Part shown: piece after piece, positions 34,898 to 42,546 of the stretch
Layout: each line of letters starts with the position of its first letter
Position numbering within the stretch: the stretch's first letter is position 1
Assembly: GCA_947498985.1 (NCBI GenBank)
Contig: CANMMF010000009.1
Coordinates: 1-64,000, forward strand
Direction: 5' to 3'
DNA length: 64,000 nt
DNA from: an uncultured Paracoccaceae bacterium
GTDB lineage: Bacteria > Pseudomonadota > Alphaproteobacteria > Rhodobacterales > Rhodobacteraceae
Position numbers and translations under genes: made by a program
Notes under the pieces: model-generated
What the model was told of the DNA's origin: nothing
What the model saw: only the letters and a program-made list of their open reading frames with translations
The model's database searches: none

Positions 34898-36630
34898 CAG
34901 CGCCTCCTGAAGCCAGAGAGGGAAGAGAACCGCATCGCGCCGGAGCGTGCGGGCTTTTTCGGCGGCTGCGGTGCCGGGGGCGGGCCGCCGGACGGGGGCA
35001 TCGAGCCCCCCTCCGGCGGGCGCTGACCGGAGGTCATCGCCGGCGCCTGTGGCGGGTGTCGGGCAGGCGTGGCGGGGGGCGGGTGTCGGGCAGGCGTGGC
35101 GGGGGGCGGGGCGTGTGGCGGCTGCGGCGCGTCGGATGTGGCGCTCTTGTTGGCATAGCTGGTGGCCGCGAAGCCCTCGACACGACCCTCCGTATCGGTT
35201 GCGGTTTGCGCGGGCAGGGCGGCGCGCGGGCCGCCGCCGTCCCTGGCAGAGGCCGCGGATTTGAGCTCCGGCGCGATGGTGACACCGGCCTTTTCCGCCA
35301 CCACCTGCGCGCATTCGATCAGCGCGCAGTTCTTGGCCAGACGCCGGTGCGCCTTCATGTCGCCGTCGCGATAGGCGTTGAGGATCCGGAGCTCGATGGG
35401 GTTCATGCCCACCGTCTCGGCGACCTTGTCCATATGCGCCTCGATCGCGAAATCGACGCCGGTGATGCCGAAACCGCGCATCGCCGTGGCGGGTGAACGG
35501 TTTGTATACACGCAGTACACATCGGCATAGACATTGGGGATGGTATAGGGGCCGGGCAGGTGGCCCACCCCCTTGATGATCGCGTAGGAGGAAAGCCGCG
35601 TGTAGGCGCCGGAATCGAAATAGCCGGTGAACTTGCGCGCCACGATGCGCCCGTCGTTCATCACACCGTCGGTGACGTACCAGCGCTCCGCCCCGCGCGG
35701 CGCGCCGACCTGCATTTCCTCGGCGCGGTCCCAGGCGTATTTCACCGGGCGTCCGGTGAGCATCGCGCCCAGAATGGCCAGCGGTTCGTGGATACTGTCG
35801 ACCTTGCCGCCGAAGCCGCCACCCACCGTGCCGCCGACGAAATGCAGCCGTGACGACGGCAGGCTCAGCACCTTGGCGGCGGTTCCGAGCGAGAAGAACA
35901 GCGCCTGCGTGGAGGTGTAGCAGACATAGCGGTCGTTCTGTTCGGGGGCGGCGATGGCGCCGCAGGTCTCCATCGGGGCCTGCTCGATGGGCGACATCTG
36001 GTAGCGCCCCTCGACCACATGGTCGGCCTGCGCCAAGGCCTGATCCACGTCGCCGTAGCGCAGCTTCTGGTGGTCGTATTTGCCGTGATAAACAAACTTG
36101 TTGTTGGGATAGATATCGAGCACCGCAGGCGCCCCGGGTTTGATCGCCTCCTCGACGTCGAGCACATGCGGCAGCACCTCCCACTCGACCTGAACGGCGG
36201 CGGCGGCGGCGCGGGCCTCTGCTTCGGTCTCGGCGATCACGGCGGCGACCGGTTCGCCCATATAGGCCACCTTGCTCTCCGACAGGAGCGGTTCGTCATC
36301 GAGCCCGAAATCCAGCAGCGACAACAGCGTGTTGAGGTTCACCGGCACGTCACGGCCGGTAAGCACGCGCACCACTCCCGGCATGCGCTCGGCGGCCGAG
36401 GTGTCGATGCGCCGGATCCGCGCGTGGTGATGCGGCGAGCGGGCGCAGCGCAGATGCAGCAGCCCGTCAAAGAGGTGATCATCGAAGAACGGAGAGCGCC
36501 CGGTCACATGACCCGGCGCATCCTGCCGGCGCGTGGGTTTGCCGATCTCGTTGAGATTGTCGTCGCGCTCATCGGCAAAGAGATCCTTGCGGAACTCCAC
36601 CATCGGTCCGTCTGCGGTCATGTCCCTCAT
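34897..36630 (-). CDS. Molybdenum hydroxylase large subunit, N-terminal half with Pro-rich tail
   Basis: 577 residues from ATG 36630 (ATGA overlap with the iron-sulfur gene). Seen: VTGRSPFFDDHLFDGLLHLRCARSPHHHA-type start, TVGGGFGGK at 268-276, and AMRGFG at 383-388. The last motif is the xanthine-dehydrogenase style loop; the AYxCSFR of form I CO dehydrogenase and AYRGAGR of form II are absent, so CO is not the expected substrate. Residues 498-563 form a Pro-rich linker with a 9-residue tandem repeat, ending in a basic RFSSLSGFRRR. The domain then stops, where normal family members continue into the part encoded by the next gene. Confidence 0.9.
   Translation of the reverse strand: MRDMTADGPMVEFRKDLFADERDDNLNEIGKPTRRQDAPGHVTGRSPFFDDHLFDGLLHLRCARSPHHHARIRRIDTSAAERMPGVVRVLTGRDVPVNLNTLLSLLDFGLDDEPLLSESKVAYMGEPVAAVIAETEAEARAAAAAVQVEWEVLPHVLDVEEAIKPGAPAVLDIYPNNKFVYHGKYDHQKLRYGDVDQALAQADHVVEGRYQMSPIEQAPMETCGAIAAPEQNDRYVCYTSTQALFFSLGTAAKVLSLPSSRLHFVGGTVGGGFGGKVDSIHEPLAILGAMLTGRPVKYAWDRAEEMQVGAPRGAERWYVTDGVMNDGRIVARKFTGYFDSGAYTRLSSYAIIKGVGHLPGPYTIPNVYADVYCVYTNRSPATAMRGFGITGVDFAIEAHMDKVAETVGMNPIELRILNAYRDGDMKAHRRLAKNCALIECAQVVAEKAGVTIAPELKSAASARDGGGPRAALPAQTATDTEGRVEGFAATSYANKSATSDAPQPPHAPPPATPARHPPPATPARHPPQAPAMTSGQRPPEGGSMPPSGGPPPAPQPPKKPARSGAMRFSSLSGFRRR
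35054..35107. repeat. Perfect 27-base tandem duplication in the Pro-rich linker
   Basis: Positions 35054-35080 and 35081-35107 are identical. On the minus strand each unit encodes nine residues (PPATPARHP, read in frame), so the duplication lengthens the linker of the Mo-subunit N-half without changing frame. This is a likely length-variable site between strains. Confidence 0.85.
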
Positions 36631-37103
36631 GCGCGCGCCCTCCCCTCGGCCACCGCAAGAATGGCGGCGATGATCGGCTCGTAGCCGGTGCAGCGGCAGA
36701 GATTGCCGGAGATCGCCTCGATCACCTCGTCGCGGCTGGGGCGCGGGTTGGCATCCAGCAGCGCGCGGGCCGAGACCAGCATACCCGGGGTGCAATAGCC
36801 GCATTGCGCCGCGAAATGATCCATGAAAGCCTCTTGCAGCGGGTCGAGCGTGGCACCGTCGGGCAGACCCGCCGCGGTGCCGATGGCCCGGCCCTCGACC
36901 GATTCCGCCAGCACCAGGCAGGACAGATGTGTGGCGCCGTCGATGGTCACGGTGCAGGCGCCGCAGGTGCCCTGACCACAGCCGAATTTCGGCGTGAGGT
37001 CACCGACCTCGCGGCGCAGAAAATCCAGCAGGTTCTGGCCGGGTCCGGCAAAGGCCGAGCGCGGGCTGCCGTTCAGGGTGAAATTGACCGGTGTCTTGGC
37101 CAT
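36627..37103 (-). CDS. Molybdenum hydroxylase 2Fe-2S subunit
   Basis: 158 residues from ATG 37103; the longer frame adds 22 unlikely codons inside the FAD-subunit gene. Eight cluster cysteines: C42, C47, C50, C62 (plant ferredoxin-type cluster, FGCGQGTCGAC) and C101, C104, C136, C138 (second cluster, QCGYCTPGM and LCRCTGY). It passes electrons from molybdenum to FAD. One-base overlap with the FAD gene and ATGA overlap with the large-subunit gene. Confidence 0.96.
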   Translation of the reverse strand: MAKTPVNFTLNGSPRSAFAGPGQNLLDFLRREVGDLTPKFGCGQGTCGACTVTIDGATHLSCLVLAESVEGRAIGTAAGLPDGATLDPLQEAFMDHFAAQCGYCTPGMLVSARALLDANPRPSRDEVIEAISGNLCRCTGYEPIIAAILAVAEGRARA

Positions 37104-37903
37104 CAGGATGCTCCCATCTCCGTCAGCAGGCGCCTCAGATGCACGCCGGCCACCTCGCGGCGGTACCACTCGGTGGCGATCTCGTCGGTGGGGGGCGACA
37201 GCCCCTCGGTTGCGGCGGCGGCGGCGCGGTCGATGCTCTCGGCATCGAGGTTTTGACCCTCGAGCGCGCGTTCCGCGCCCGGCGCGCGCAGCGGGGTCGG
37301 TCCCATGGCGCCGAATGCCACGCGCGCGCCGCGGATGCGCCCGCTTTCGCGCGGCAGGCAGGCGGCGATGGAGAGGACCGACACACCCTTGGGTTTCACC
37401 CGGCTCACCTTGCGAAAGCCGAAGGCGCGCGGATCACGCGGGCGCGGCACCTCGATGGCGGCGATCAGCCCGGCGCGGTCGCGGTCGCGCAACAGCTCCT
37501 CGACACCGCGCGCGCTGCCCTGTCCTTCCGGCAGCGCCCGCGCGCCAAGCGCCAGCAGCGCCGCGGCAAAATCGCCGTAGGGATGCGCGGCAAAGAGATT
37601 GCCGGCCACGGTTGCCATGTTGCGCACCTGCGGGCCGCCGACAAGCCGGGCGACGGCGTGCAGGAAGGCCAGATCGCGATGCGCCAGAACATCCGCCATC
37701 GTGACGCCCGCCCCCAGCCGGATCGTGTCGCCGGACGCGCGGATCTCGCGCAGGGCGGGATCGGTCACGCGCAGCAGGCGCGGCGCGGCCCCCCCTTCGT
37801 TCACCGCGCGCATCACCAGCGTGCCGCCGCCCAGATAGACGGCATCGCCGCCCATGGCGCGGGCCGCCTCGGCCAGAGTGGGGTAGGTTTCGACCGTGGT
37901 CAT
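37103..37903 (-). CDS. Molybdenum hydroxylase FAD subunit (CoxM type)
   Basis: 266 residues from ATG 37903. AVYLGGGTLVMRAVNEG and NMATVAGNLFAAHPYGD match the FAD-binding motifs (AGGT-like and TIGGNL-like) of CoxM/XDH medium subunits. It completes the three-part enzyme. The start overlaps the stop of the CoxG-like gene (ATGA). The order FAD, FeS, Mo is the CoxM-S-L order of CO dehydrogenase operons even though the Mo motif is not of the CO type. Confidence 0.94.
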   Translation of the reverse strand: MTTVETYPTLAEAARAMGGDAVYLGGGTLVMRAVNEGGAAPRLLRVTDPALREIRASGDTIRLGAGVTMADVLAHRDLAFLHAVARLVGGPQVRNMATVAGNLFAAHPYGDFAAALLALGARALPEGQGSARGVEELLRDRDRAGLIAAIEVPRPRDPRAFGFRKVSRVKPKGVSVLSIAACLPRESGRIRGARVAFGAMGPTPLRAPGAERALEGQNLDAESIDRAAAAATEGLSPPTDEIATEWYRREVAGVHLRRLLTEMGAS

Positions 37904-38346
37904 GCGCCCTCCAGTCCCATAAATGCGCGGATCGCGTCGAACCCGCTTTGGTAGATGTTTTCGGCCACCATCCGGCCCAGCTCGCGCTCGCGGCCCTGCG
38001 GCGTGTCGAACCGGCTTTCCCAGAGCCAGAACGTCCGGTCGCCATCGGTCACCGGGGCAAGACGCACATGGGCCACGTAATTCAGCAGCGGCACGGGCGT
38101 TTCCAGCAGGCAGTAGCTGAAGGCCATGTCGGCATCCGACAGCGTCAGCAGCTGCTCGCGCAGCTCCGAGCCGTCGGCGAGATGGAACCGCCGCACGCAC
38201 CCGACCTTGTCCGAAGGCTGACCGCGGTCCACCACGCTGTCGGCCACCGCCGGGTGCCATTCGTCATGGCCGTTGAAGTCGCGCAGCACCTCCCAGACCG
38301 CCTCGACAGGGGCGTTCAGAACGGTGCTTTTCACGACCTTGACCAT
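37900..38346 (-). CDS. SRPBCC-fold protein (CoxG/polyketide-cyclase-like), copy 1
   Basis: 148 residues. MVKVVKSTVLNAPVEAVWEVLRDFNGHDEWHPAV is the start of a START/SRPBCC ligand-binding fold; SRFDTPQGRERELGRMVAENIYQSGFDAIR ends it in a long helix. CoxG proteins of this fold recruit CO dehydrogenase to the membrane in CO oxidisers; other members bind hydrophobic ligands. A close paralogue lies three bases upstream. The two may be a duplication. Confidence 0.88.
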   Translation of the reverse strand: MVKVVKSTVLNAPVEAVWEVLRDFNGHDEWHPAVADSVVDRGQPSDKVGCVRRFHLADGSELREQLLTLSDADMAFSYCLLETPVPLLNYVAHVRLAPVTDGDRTFWLWESRFDTPQGRERELGRMVAENIYQSGFDAIRAFMGLEGA

Positions 38347-38349
38347 GGC

Positions 38350-38787
38350 TCAGCCCGCCAGACTGCGTTGCAGCGCGGAAAACCCGGCCTGAAACACATC
38401 CGTGCCGATGCCGGTGACCAGCCCGTCCGCATCGGCCTCCGCGCAGTCGAACTCCGCGGTCCATTCCGCAAAGGTCCGGTCGCCATCGGTGATCGGGGTG
38501 AGCCGCAGGGTGGCCACGTAATCGGTCAGAGGCATCGGGCTTTCGAGGATCGCATAGGTGCAGAACAGGTCGAAATCGCTGAGCCCCAGAAGTTTCTCGC
38601 GGATCCGGTCGCCGTTTTGCAGATGGAAGTCGCGCACGCAGCCGACGCGGTCGGAGGGCTCGCCGTTTTCGATCCGGCTGTCGCGGATCCGCGGATGCCA
38701 GCGCGGCAGGGCGTTGAAATCGCGCACCCGGTCCCAGACCTTTGCGGCGGGCGCGTCGATCACCGAAGAGATGTAGACGCGCGGCAT
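38350..38787 (-). CDS. SRPBCC-fold protein (CoxG/polyketide-cyclase-like), copy 2
   Basis: 145 residues, same fold and layout as copy 1: RVYISSVIDAPAAKVWDRVRDFNALPRWHP, then VGCVRDFHLQNGDRIREKL, and a C-terminal helix GIGTDVFQAGFSALQRSLAG. Both copies share the DRVGCVR and LLGLSD/LLTLSD blocks, so they descend from one gene. The start overlaps the SPFH stop (TAATG), placing it directly behind a membrane scaffold protein. Confidence 0.88.
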   Translation of the reverse strand: MPRVYISSVIDAPAAKVWDRVRDFNALPRWHPRIRDSRIENGEPSDRVGCVRDFHLQNGDRIREKLLGLSDFDLFCTYAILESPMPLTDYVATLRLTPITDGDRTFAEWTAEFDCAEADADGLVTGIGTDVFQAGFSALQRSLAG

Positions 38788-41696
38788 TAGGATTTGCCCT
38801 TGTCGTCAGAGGCTTCGGGCGGCGTGCCCTCATCGCCCCGGTCAGCGGCCTTGCGCAGAGCATCGGTCACCCGCTGCATGTCGGAAGCCTCACGGATCAG
38901 CCCGCCCTGCTTGGCGAGCCCGCCGCCCTCGATGCCGATATCCTGCAGCAGGCTGTCGATGAGCGGCGCCTGCACGCGGTATCTGAGCGCGGAGTTGATG
39001 ACCTCGTCGGTGGGGCTGCCCCCGGTACTGCCCCCGGCACCGCCGCCGCCGGTGACCCCGTCGAGCTGCATGATGCGGATGTCCTGGATCTTTTCCAGCG
39101 GCTTGACCGAGGCGCTGACGATCCCCTCCACATGCTCCAGCAGCTTGCGGCGGAAGAGCGAGGCGCGCGCGGGATCGGTGAGCACGTTCTCGGCCTCGTT
39201 GATGAGCCGCTGCGCTTCGGCCTCGACCGCAGCGCGGACCTTTTCGGCCTCCGCCGTCAGGCGCGCCTCTTCGGCGGCCTTCTCGGCCATGGTCACATCG
39301 ACCGACTTGCGGCGATTGGCGGCTTCGGTCTCGCGCACGGTCTTGACCTTTTCCTCGGCCTCCGCGGCGCTGGCGCGGGCGGCATCGGCCTCGGCGCGGG
39401 CGGCACTTTCCTCCAGCGATTTCTGGTAAAGCGCGATGGCCTTTTCCATCTGCGCGGTCTCGACGCTTTTCTCGCGGCCGACTTCCAGCTGACGGCGCAC
39501 GGTCTCGTGGTCGATGCGGATCTCGTCGAGCCCGCGTTCGGAGGCGACCCGGGCGCGCTCGATCTCTTCCTGGCTGGCGATCTCGGCCTCGCGCAGCGTC
39601 TGCACGCGGGCGATCTCGAGCTGTTCGAGCGCGCGGCGGCGCTCGACACGGGCCGATTCCACCGCCTTTTCGCGCTCGACCTCGGCGGATTCGATGTCGC
39701 GCTGGGCCTTGATCTCGGCGGATTTCACCGACGCCTCGGCGGCGGCGCGCTCGGCCTTGCTTTCCGCCAGCGCCACGACGCGCTCTTCCTCGGCCTGCTC
39801 GACCGCGCGGCGGCGTTCGATCTCGATCACCTCGCGGGTTTTCTGGCTGGCGATGCGCTCCTGTTCCAGCGCCAGTTCAGAGGCGACACGGGCCTTTTCC
39901 ACCGCCTCGCGGCGGGTGATCTCGGCATCCTCGAGGCTGCGGTCCTTCTCGATCTCGCGGGCGCGCACCGCCTGTTCGGCGGCGATGCGTTCGGCTTCGA
40001 GCGCACGTTTCTGCGCGATCCGCGCCTGTTCGACCGCCTCGTCGGCAGCGACGCGGGCCTCGTCGATGGCCTGGTTTCGGGCAATCTCGCGGCTCGACGT
40101 GGCCTGATCGGCCTCGATCCGGGTTGCGGCGATCTGCTTCTCGCGGGCGATGCGTGCGGCCTCGACCGCCTCGTCTGCGGCGATCTCCGCGGCTTCGACA
40201 GCCTGTTTGCGGGCGATCTCCAGCTCGCGCACGCGCTGGTCCTCACCGATGCGCGCCTCCGAGATCTGCGCGTCCTGCAGGATGCGCATCCGTTCGACGG
40301 TCTCCTTGGAGGCGATCTCGGCCTCGTCCAGCGATTGCTGCCGGGCGATCTCGCGCTGGCGGATGTCCTCTTCGCCCTTGATCCGGGTCTGGGCGAGCAG
40401 CAGATCCTGCGCCATGCGCCGCTTTTCATTGGCCTCGTTGGCGGCGATCTCGGCGTCGCGCACCGATTTCTGCCGCTCGATCTCCAGCGACTGGGTCTCG
40501 CGTTCCTTGGCGATGCGCGCTTCGCTCAGCGCCTTTTCCTGCTCGATGCGGGCGCGTTCGGTGGCCTCGCGCGCGGCGATCTCGGCGGCATCGATGGTGC
40601 GCTGGCGCTCGATCTCGCGGGCCTGGGTTTCCTGCTCGTTGAGGATCCGCGCCTCGCGCACCGAGCGTTCCTGCAGGATGCGTTTGGTTTCGATCTCTTC
40701 CTTGGCCGCGATCTCCTCGGTCTCGATCTCTTTCTGGCGGGCAATCTCGCGGGCGCGGACATCGCGTTCCGACGCGATGCGGGCCTCGGCCACCGCGCGA
40801 TCATTGGAGATGCGGGCCTTCTCGATGGCTTCCTGTGCAGAGATCTGCGCGGCTTCGGCCTCGGTGTCCCGCTCGGCGCGTTCGCGGGCCAGCGTGGCGC
40901 GTTGCTGCGCGCGGCGGGTCTCGACGTCGCGTTCCTGCTCCAGCCGCGCCTCTTCGCTTTCGCGCTCGATATCCAGAACCTGCTTTTCGGCCTCCAGATT
41001 GCGCGAGCGGATCTTGATCATCGAATCCTGCTCGATGTCGTTGCGCAGCTTGCGGCGCTCCTCGATATCGCGGATCAGCGCGGTCAGACCCTCGGCGTCG
41101 AAGCGGTTGGAGGGGTTGAAGAACTCAAGGGCGGTCTGGTCGATATCGATGATCGCGACGCTCTCGAGCTCCAGTCCGTTCTTTTCCAGATCGTCCTGCG
41201 CCAGTTCCTTGACGCGGCTCACATAGGCGTTGCGGTTCTCGTGCATCTCGCTCATCGCCATCTCGGCGGCGACGGCGCGCAACGCACTTTCGAACTTGCC
41301 CGCCAGCAGCCCGTGCAGGTTCTGCGCCTCCAGCGTACGACGCCCCAGCGTCGAGGCCGCCATGGCCACGGATGCACGATCCGAGCGCACGCGCACGTAG
41401 AACTCCGCCTCCACATCGACGCGCATGCGGTCCTTGGTGATCAGCGCCTCGTCGCGGGTGCGCGCCACGGCCAGCGGCAGCGTGTTCATGTTCACGGGCG
41501 TGATGTCGTGGATGATCGGCCAGACAAAGGCGCCGCCGTCGATCACCACCTTTTCGCCCAGAAATCCGGTGCGCACGAAGGCCACTTCCTTGGTCGAGCG
41601 CCGGTAGAGCCATTGCATCACCCAGTAGATGATGGCGATGACCACCACCGCCACGATTAGCCACAGGATCAGCTGTCCGATGAGTTGGCCCGTCAT
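38787..41696 (-). CDS. SPFH/flotillin-like membrane protein with giant hendecad coiled coil
   Basis: 969 residues. One membrane helix at about 4-30, then an SPFH/band-7 domain to about 200 (TRDEALITKDRMRVDVEAEFYVRV, LEAQNLHGLLAGKFESALR). Residues 283-758 are an almost unbroken run of 11-residue units of the type (A/R)(R/E)Ixxxxxxxx, about 41 in all, with one three-residue phase skip near 635-659. A conserved C-terminal region (TDPARASLFRRKLLEHVEGIVSA) and a Gly-rich linker follow. Flotillins form large membrane cages; typical ones have about 450-550 residues. Sits between Tm-1-type genes and the Mo hydroxylase; probably a scaffold. Confidence 0.88.
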   Translation of the reverse strand: MTGQLIGQLILWLIVAVVVIAIIYWVMQWLYRRSTKEVAFVRTGFLGEKVVIDGGAFVWPIIHDITPVNMNTLPLAVARTRDEALITKDRMRVDVEAEFYVRVRSDRASVAMAASTLGRRTLEAQNLHGLLAGKFESALRAVAAEMAMSEMHENRNAYVSRVKELAQDDLEKNGLELESVAIIDIDQTALEFFNPSNRFDAEGLTALIRDIEERRKLRNDIEQDSMIKIRSRNLEAEKQVLDIERESEEARLEQERDVETRRAQQRATLARERAERDTEAEAAQISAQEAIEKARISNDRAVAEARIASERDVRAREIARQKEIETEEIAAKEEIETKRILQERSVREARILNEQETQAREIERQRTIDAAEIAAREATERARIEQEKALSEARIAKERETQSLEIERQKSVRDAEIAANEANEKRRMAQDLLLAQTRIKGEEDIRQREIARQQSLDEAEIASKETVERMRILQDAQISEARIGEDQRVRELEIARKQAVEAAEIAADEAVEAARIAREKQIAATRIEADQATSSREIARNQAIDEARVAADEAVEQARIAQKRALEAERIAAEQAVRAREIEKDRSLEDAEITRREAVEKARVASELALEQERIASQKTREVIEIERRRAVEQAEEERVVALAESKAERAAAEASVKSAEIKAQRDIESAEVEREKAVESARVERRRALEQLEIARVQTLREAEIASQEEIERARVASERGLDEIRIDHETVRRQLEVGREKSVETAQMEKAIALYQKSLEESAARAEADAARASAAEAEEKVKTVRETEAANRRKSVDVTMAEKAAEEARLTAEAEKVRAAVEAEAQRLINEAENVLTDPARASLFRRKLLEHVEGIVSASVKPLEKIQDIRIMQLDGVTGGGGAGGSTGGSPTDEVINSALRYRVQAPLIDSLLQDIGIEGGGLAKQGGLIREASDMQRVTDALRKAADRGDEGTPPEASDDKGKS
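39828..40751 (-). repeat. 44-residue (132-base) super-repeat, seven consecutive units
   Basis: Within the SPFH coiled coil the unit beginning (R/L/I)EIxRxxxxxx recurs at residues 316, 360, 404, 448, 492, 536, 580 and 624, always 44 residues apart. Each unit has four 11-residue blocks, the second usually AEIAAxEAxEx and the third and fourth A(R)I-type. The register is kept exactly through seven units, so the region grew by duplication of a 132-base block. Confidence 0.85.
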
Positions 41697-41718
41697 TTGC
41701 TATCCTCCCCTCGGCGGT

Positions 41719-42546
41719 TCATCGGCCCGAAATGGCCTTGAACGCGCGTGTCTGGTCTGTCAGTGCCACCTCGGTCGGCAGGCGCTCCATCGAGGAGGCG
41801 CCGTAGAAGCCGTGGCAGTTGGACGTGTTCTTGAGCACGTATTGCGCGTCTTCGGGCATCGCGACCGGGCCGCCATGCACCAGGATGATCGCGTCTTTGT
41901 TGACGCTCAGCGCCGCCTCCGCCCAGGCGTCGACCTGGGCGGGGCAATCCTCGAGTGTGAGCGCGGTTTCGGCGCCGATGGAGCCGCCGGTGGTCAGCCC
42001 CAGATGGCACACGATGATGTCGGCACCCGCGCGCGCCATGTCCTTGGCGCTTTCTTCATCGAAGACGTAAGGCGTTGTGAACATGTCCCGTTCATGGGCA
42101 AGCCGGATCATGTCGACCTCCAGCCCGAAGCCCATGCCGGTCTCTTCGAGATTGGCCCGGAAGGTGCCGTCAATGAGCCCCACGGTCGGGAAATTCTGCA
42201 CACCCGCAAAGCCGATGCGCTTCAGCTCATCGAGGAACCTGTCCATCAGGCGGAACGGATCGGTGGCGCAGACACCCGCCAGAACGGGAGTGTTCTTGAC
42301 CACCGGCAGCACCTCGGCGGCCATCTCGACCACGATGGCGTTGGCATCTCCGTAAGGCATCAGCCCCGCAAGACTGCCGCGCCCGGCCATGCGGTAGCGC
42401 CCGGAATTGTAGATCACGATGAGGTCGATCCCGCCCGCCTCTTCGCACTTGGCCGAAAGCCCGGTGCCCGCGCCGCCGCCCACGATGGGCTCGCCCCGCG
42501 CGACCATGTCGCGGAACTTTTCAAGGATGCTCTTGCGGTCGATCAT
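41719..42546 (-). CDS. TIM-barrel protein of the phosphoenolpyruvate-hydrolase-like/Tm-1 C-domain family
   Basis: 275 residues from ATG 42546 (ATGA overlap with the fusion gene); a longer frame to 43155 was rejected. [38 protein letters not shown] and [19 protein letters not shown] are hallmarks of this family, whose members sit next to or are fused with UPF0261 domains; the tomato Tm-1 antiviral protein carries both. The enzymatic role is unsettled. Here it is translationally coupled to a LivF-UPF0261 fusion and followed after 22 bases by the SPFH gene. Confidence 0.88.
   Translation of the reverse strand: MIDRKSILEKFRDMVARGEPIVGGGAGTGLSAKCEEAGGIDLIVIYNSGRYRMAGRGSLAGLMPYGDANAIVVEMAAEVLPVVKNTPVLAGVCATDPFRLMDRFLDELKRIGFAGVQNFPTVGLIDGTFRANLEETGMGFGLEVDMIRLAHERDMFTTPYVFDEESAKDMARAGADIIVCHLGLTTGGSIGAETALTLEDCPAQVDAWAEAALSVNKDAIILVHGGPVAMPEDAQYVLKNTSNCHGFYGASSMERLPTEVALTDQTRAFKAISGR

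Noticed and set aside
35054-35107. CRISPR or other spaced repeat array
   Set aside because: Only two adjacent units without spacers, inside a coding frame. No CRISPR-like array or cas gene was seen in the window.
33875-36630. Simple frameshift or sequencing error in the Mo subunit
   Set aside because: The downstream half has its own ATG, a well-spaced AGGAGG and a TGATG overlap, and the upstream half ends in a defined basic tail. A natural split is more likely, though not proven.
33875-37903. Form I or II CO dehydrogenase (coxMSL)
   Set aside because: Gene order and helper genes fit, but the Mo-loop motif is AMRGFG rather than AYxCSFR or AYRGAGR, so CO oxidation is not supported.
38742-41660. 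972-codon plus-strand reading frame opposite the SPFH gene
   Set aside because: It mirrors the repeat on the opposite strand; high GC and repeated codons keep the antisense frame open. No ribosome site or family resemblance.
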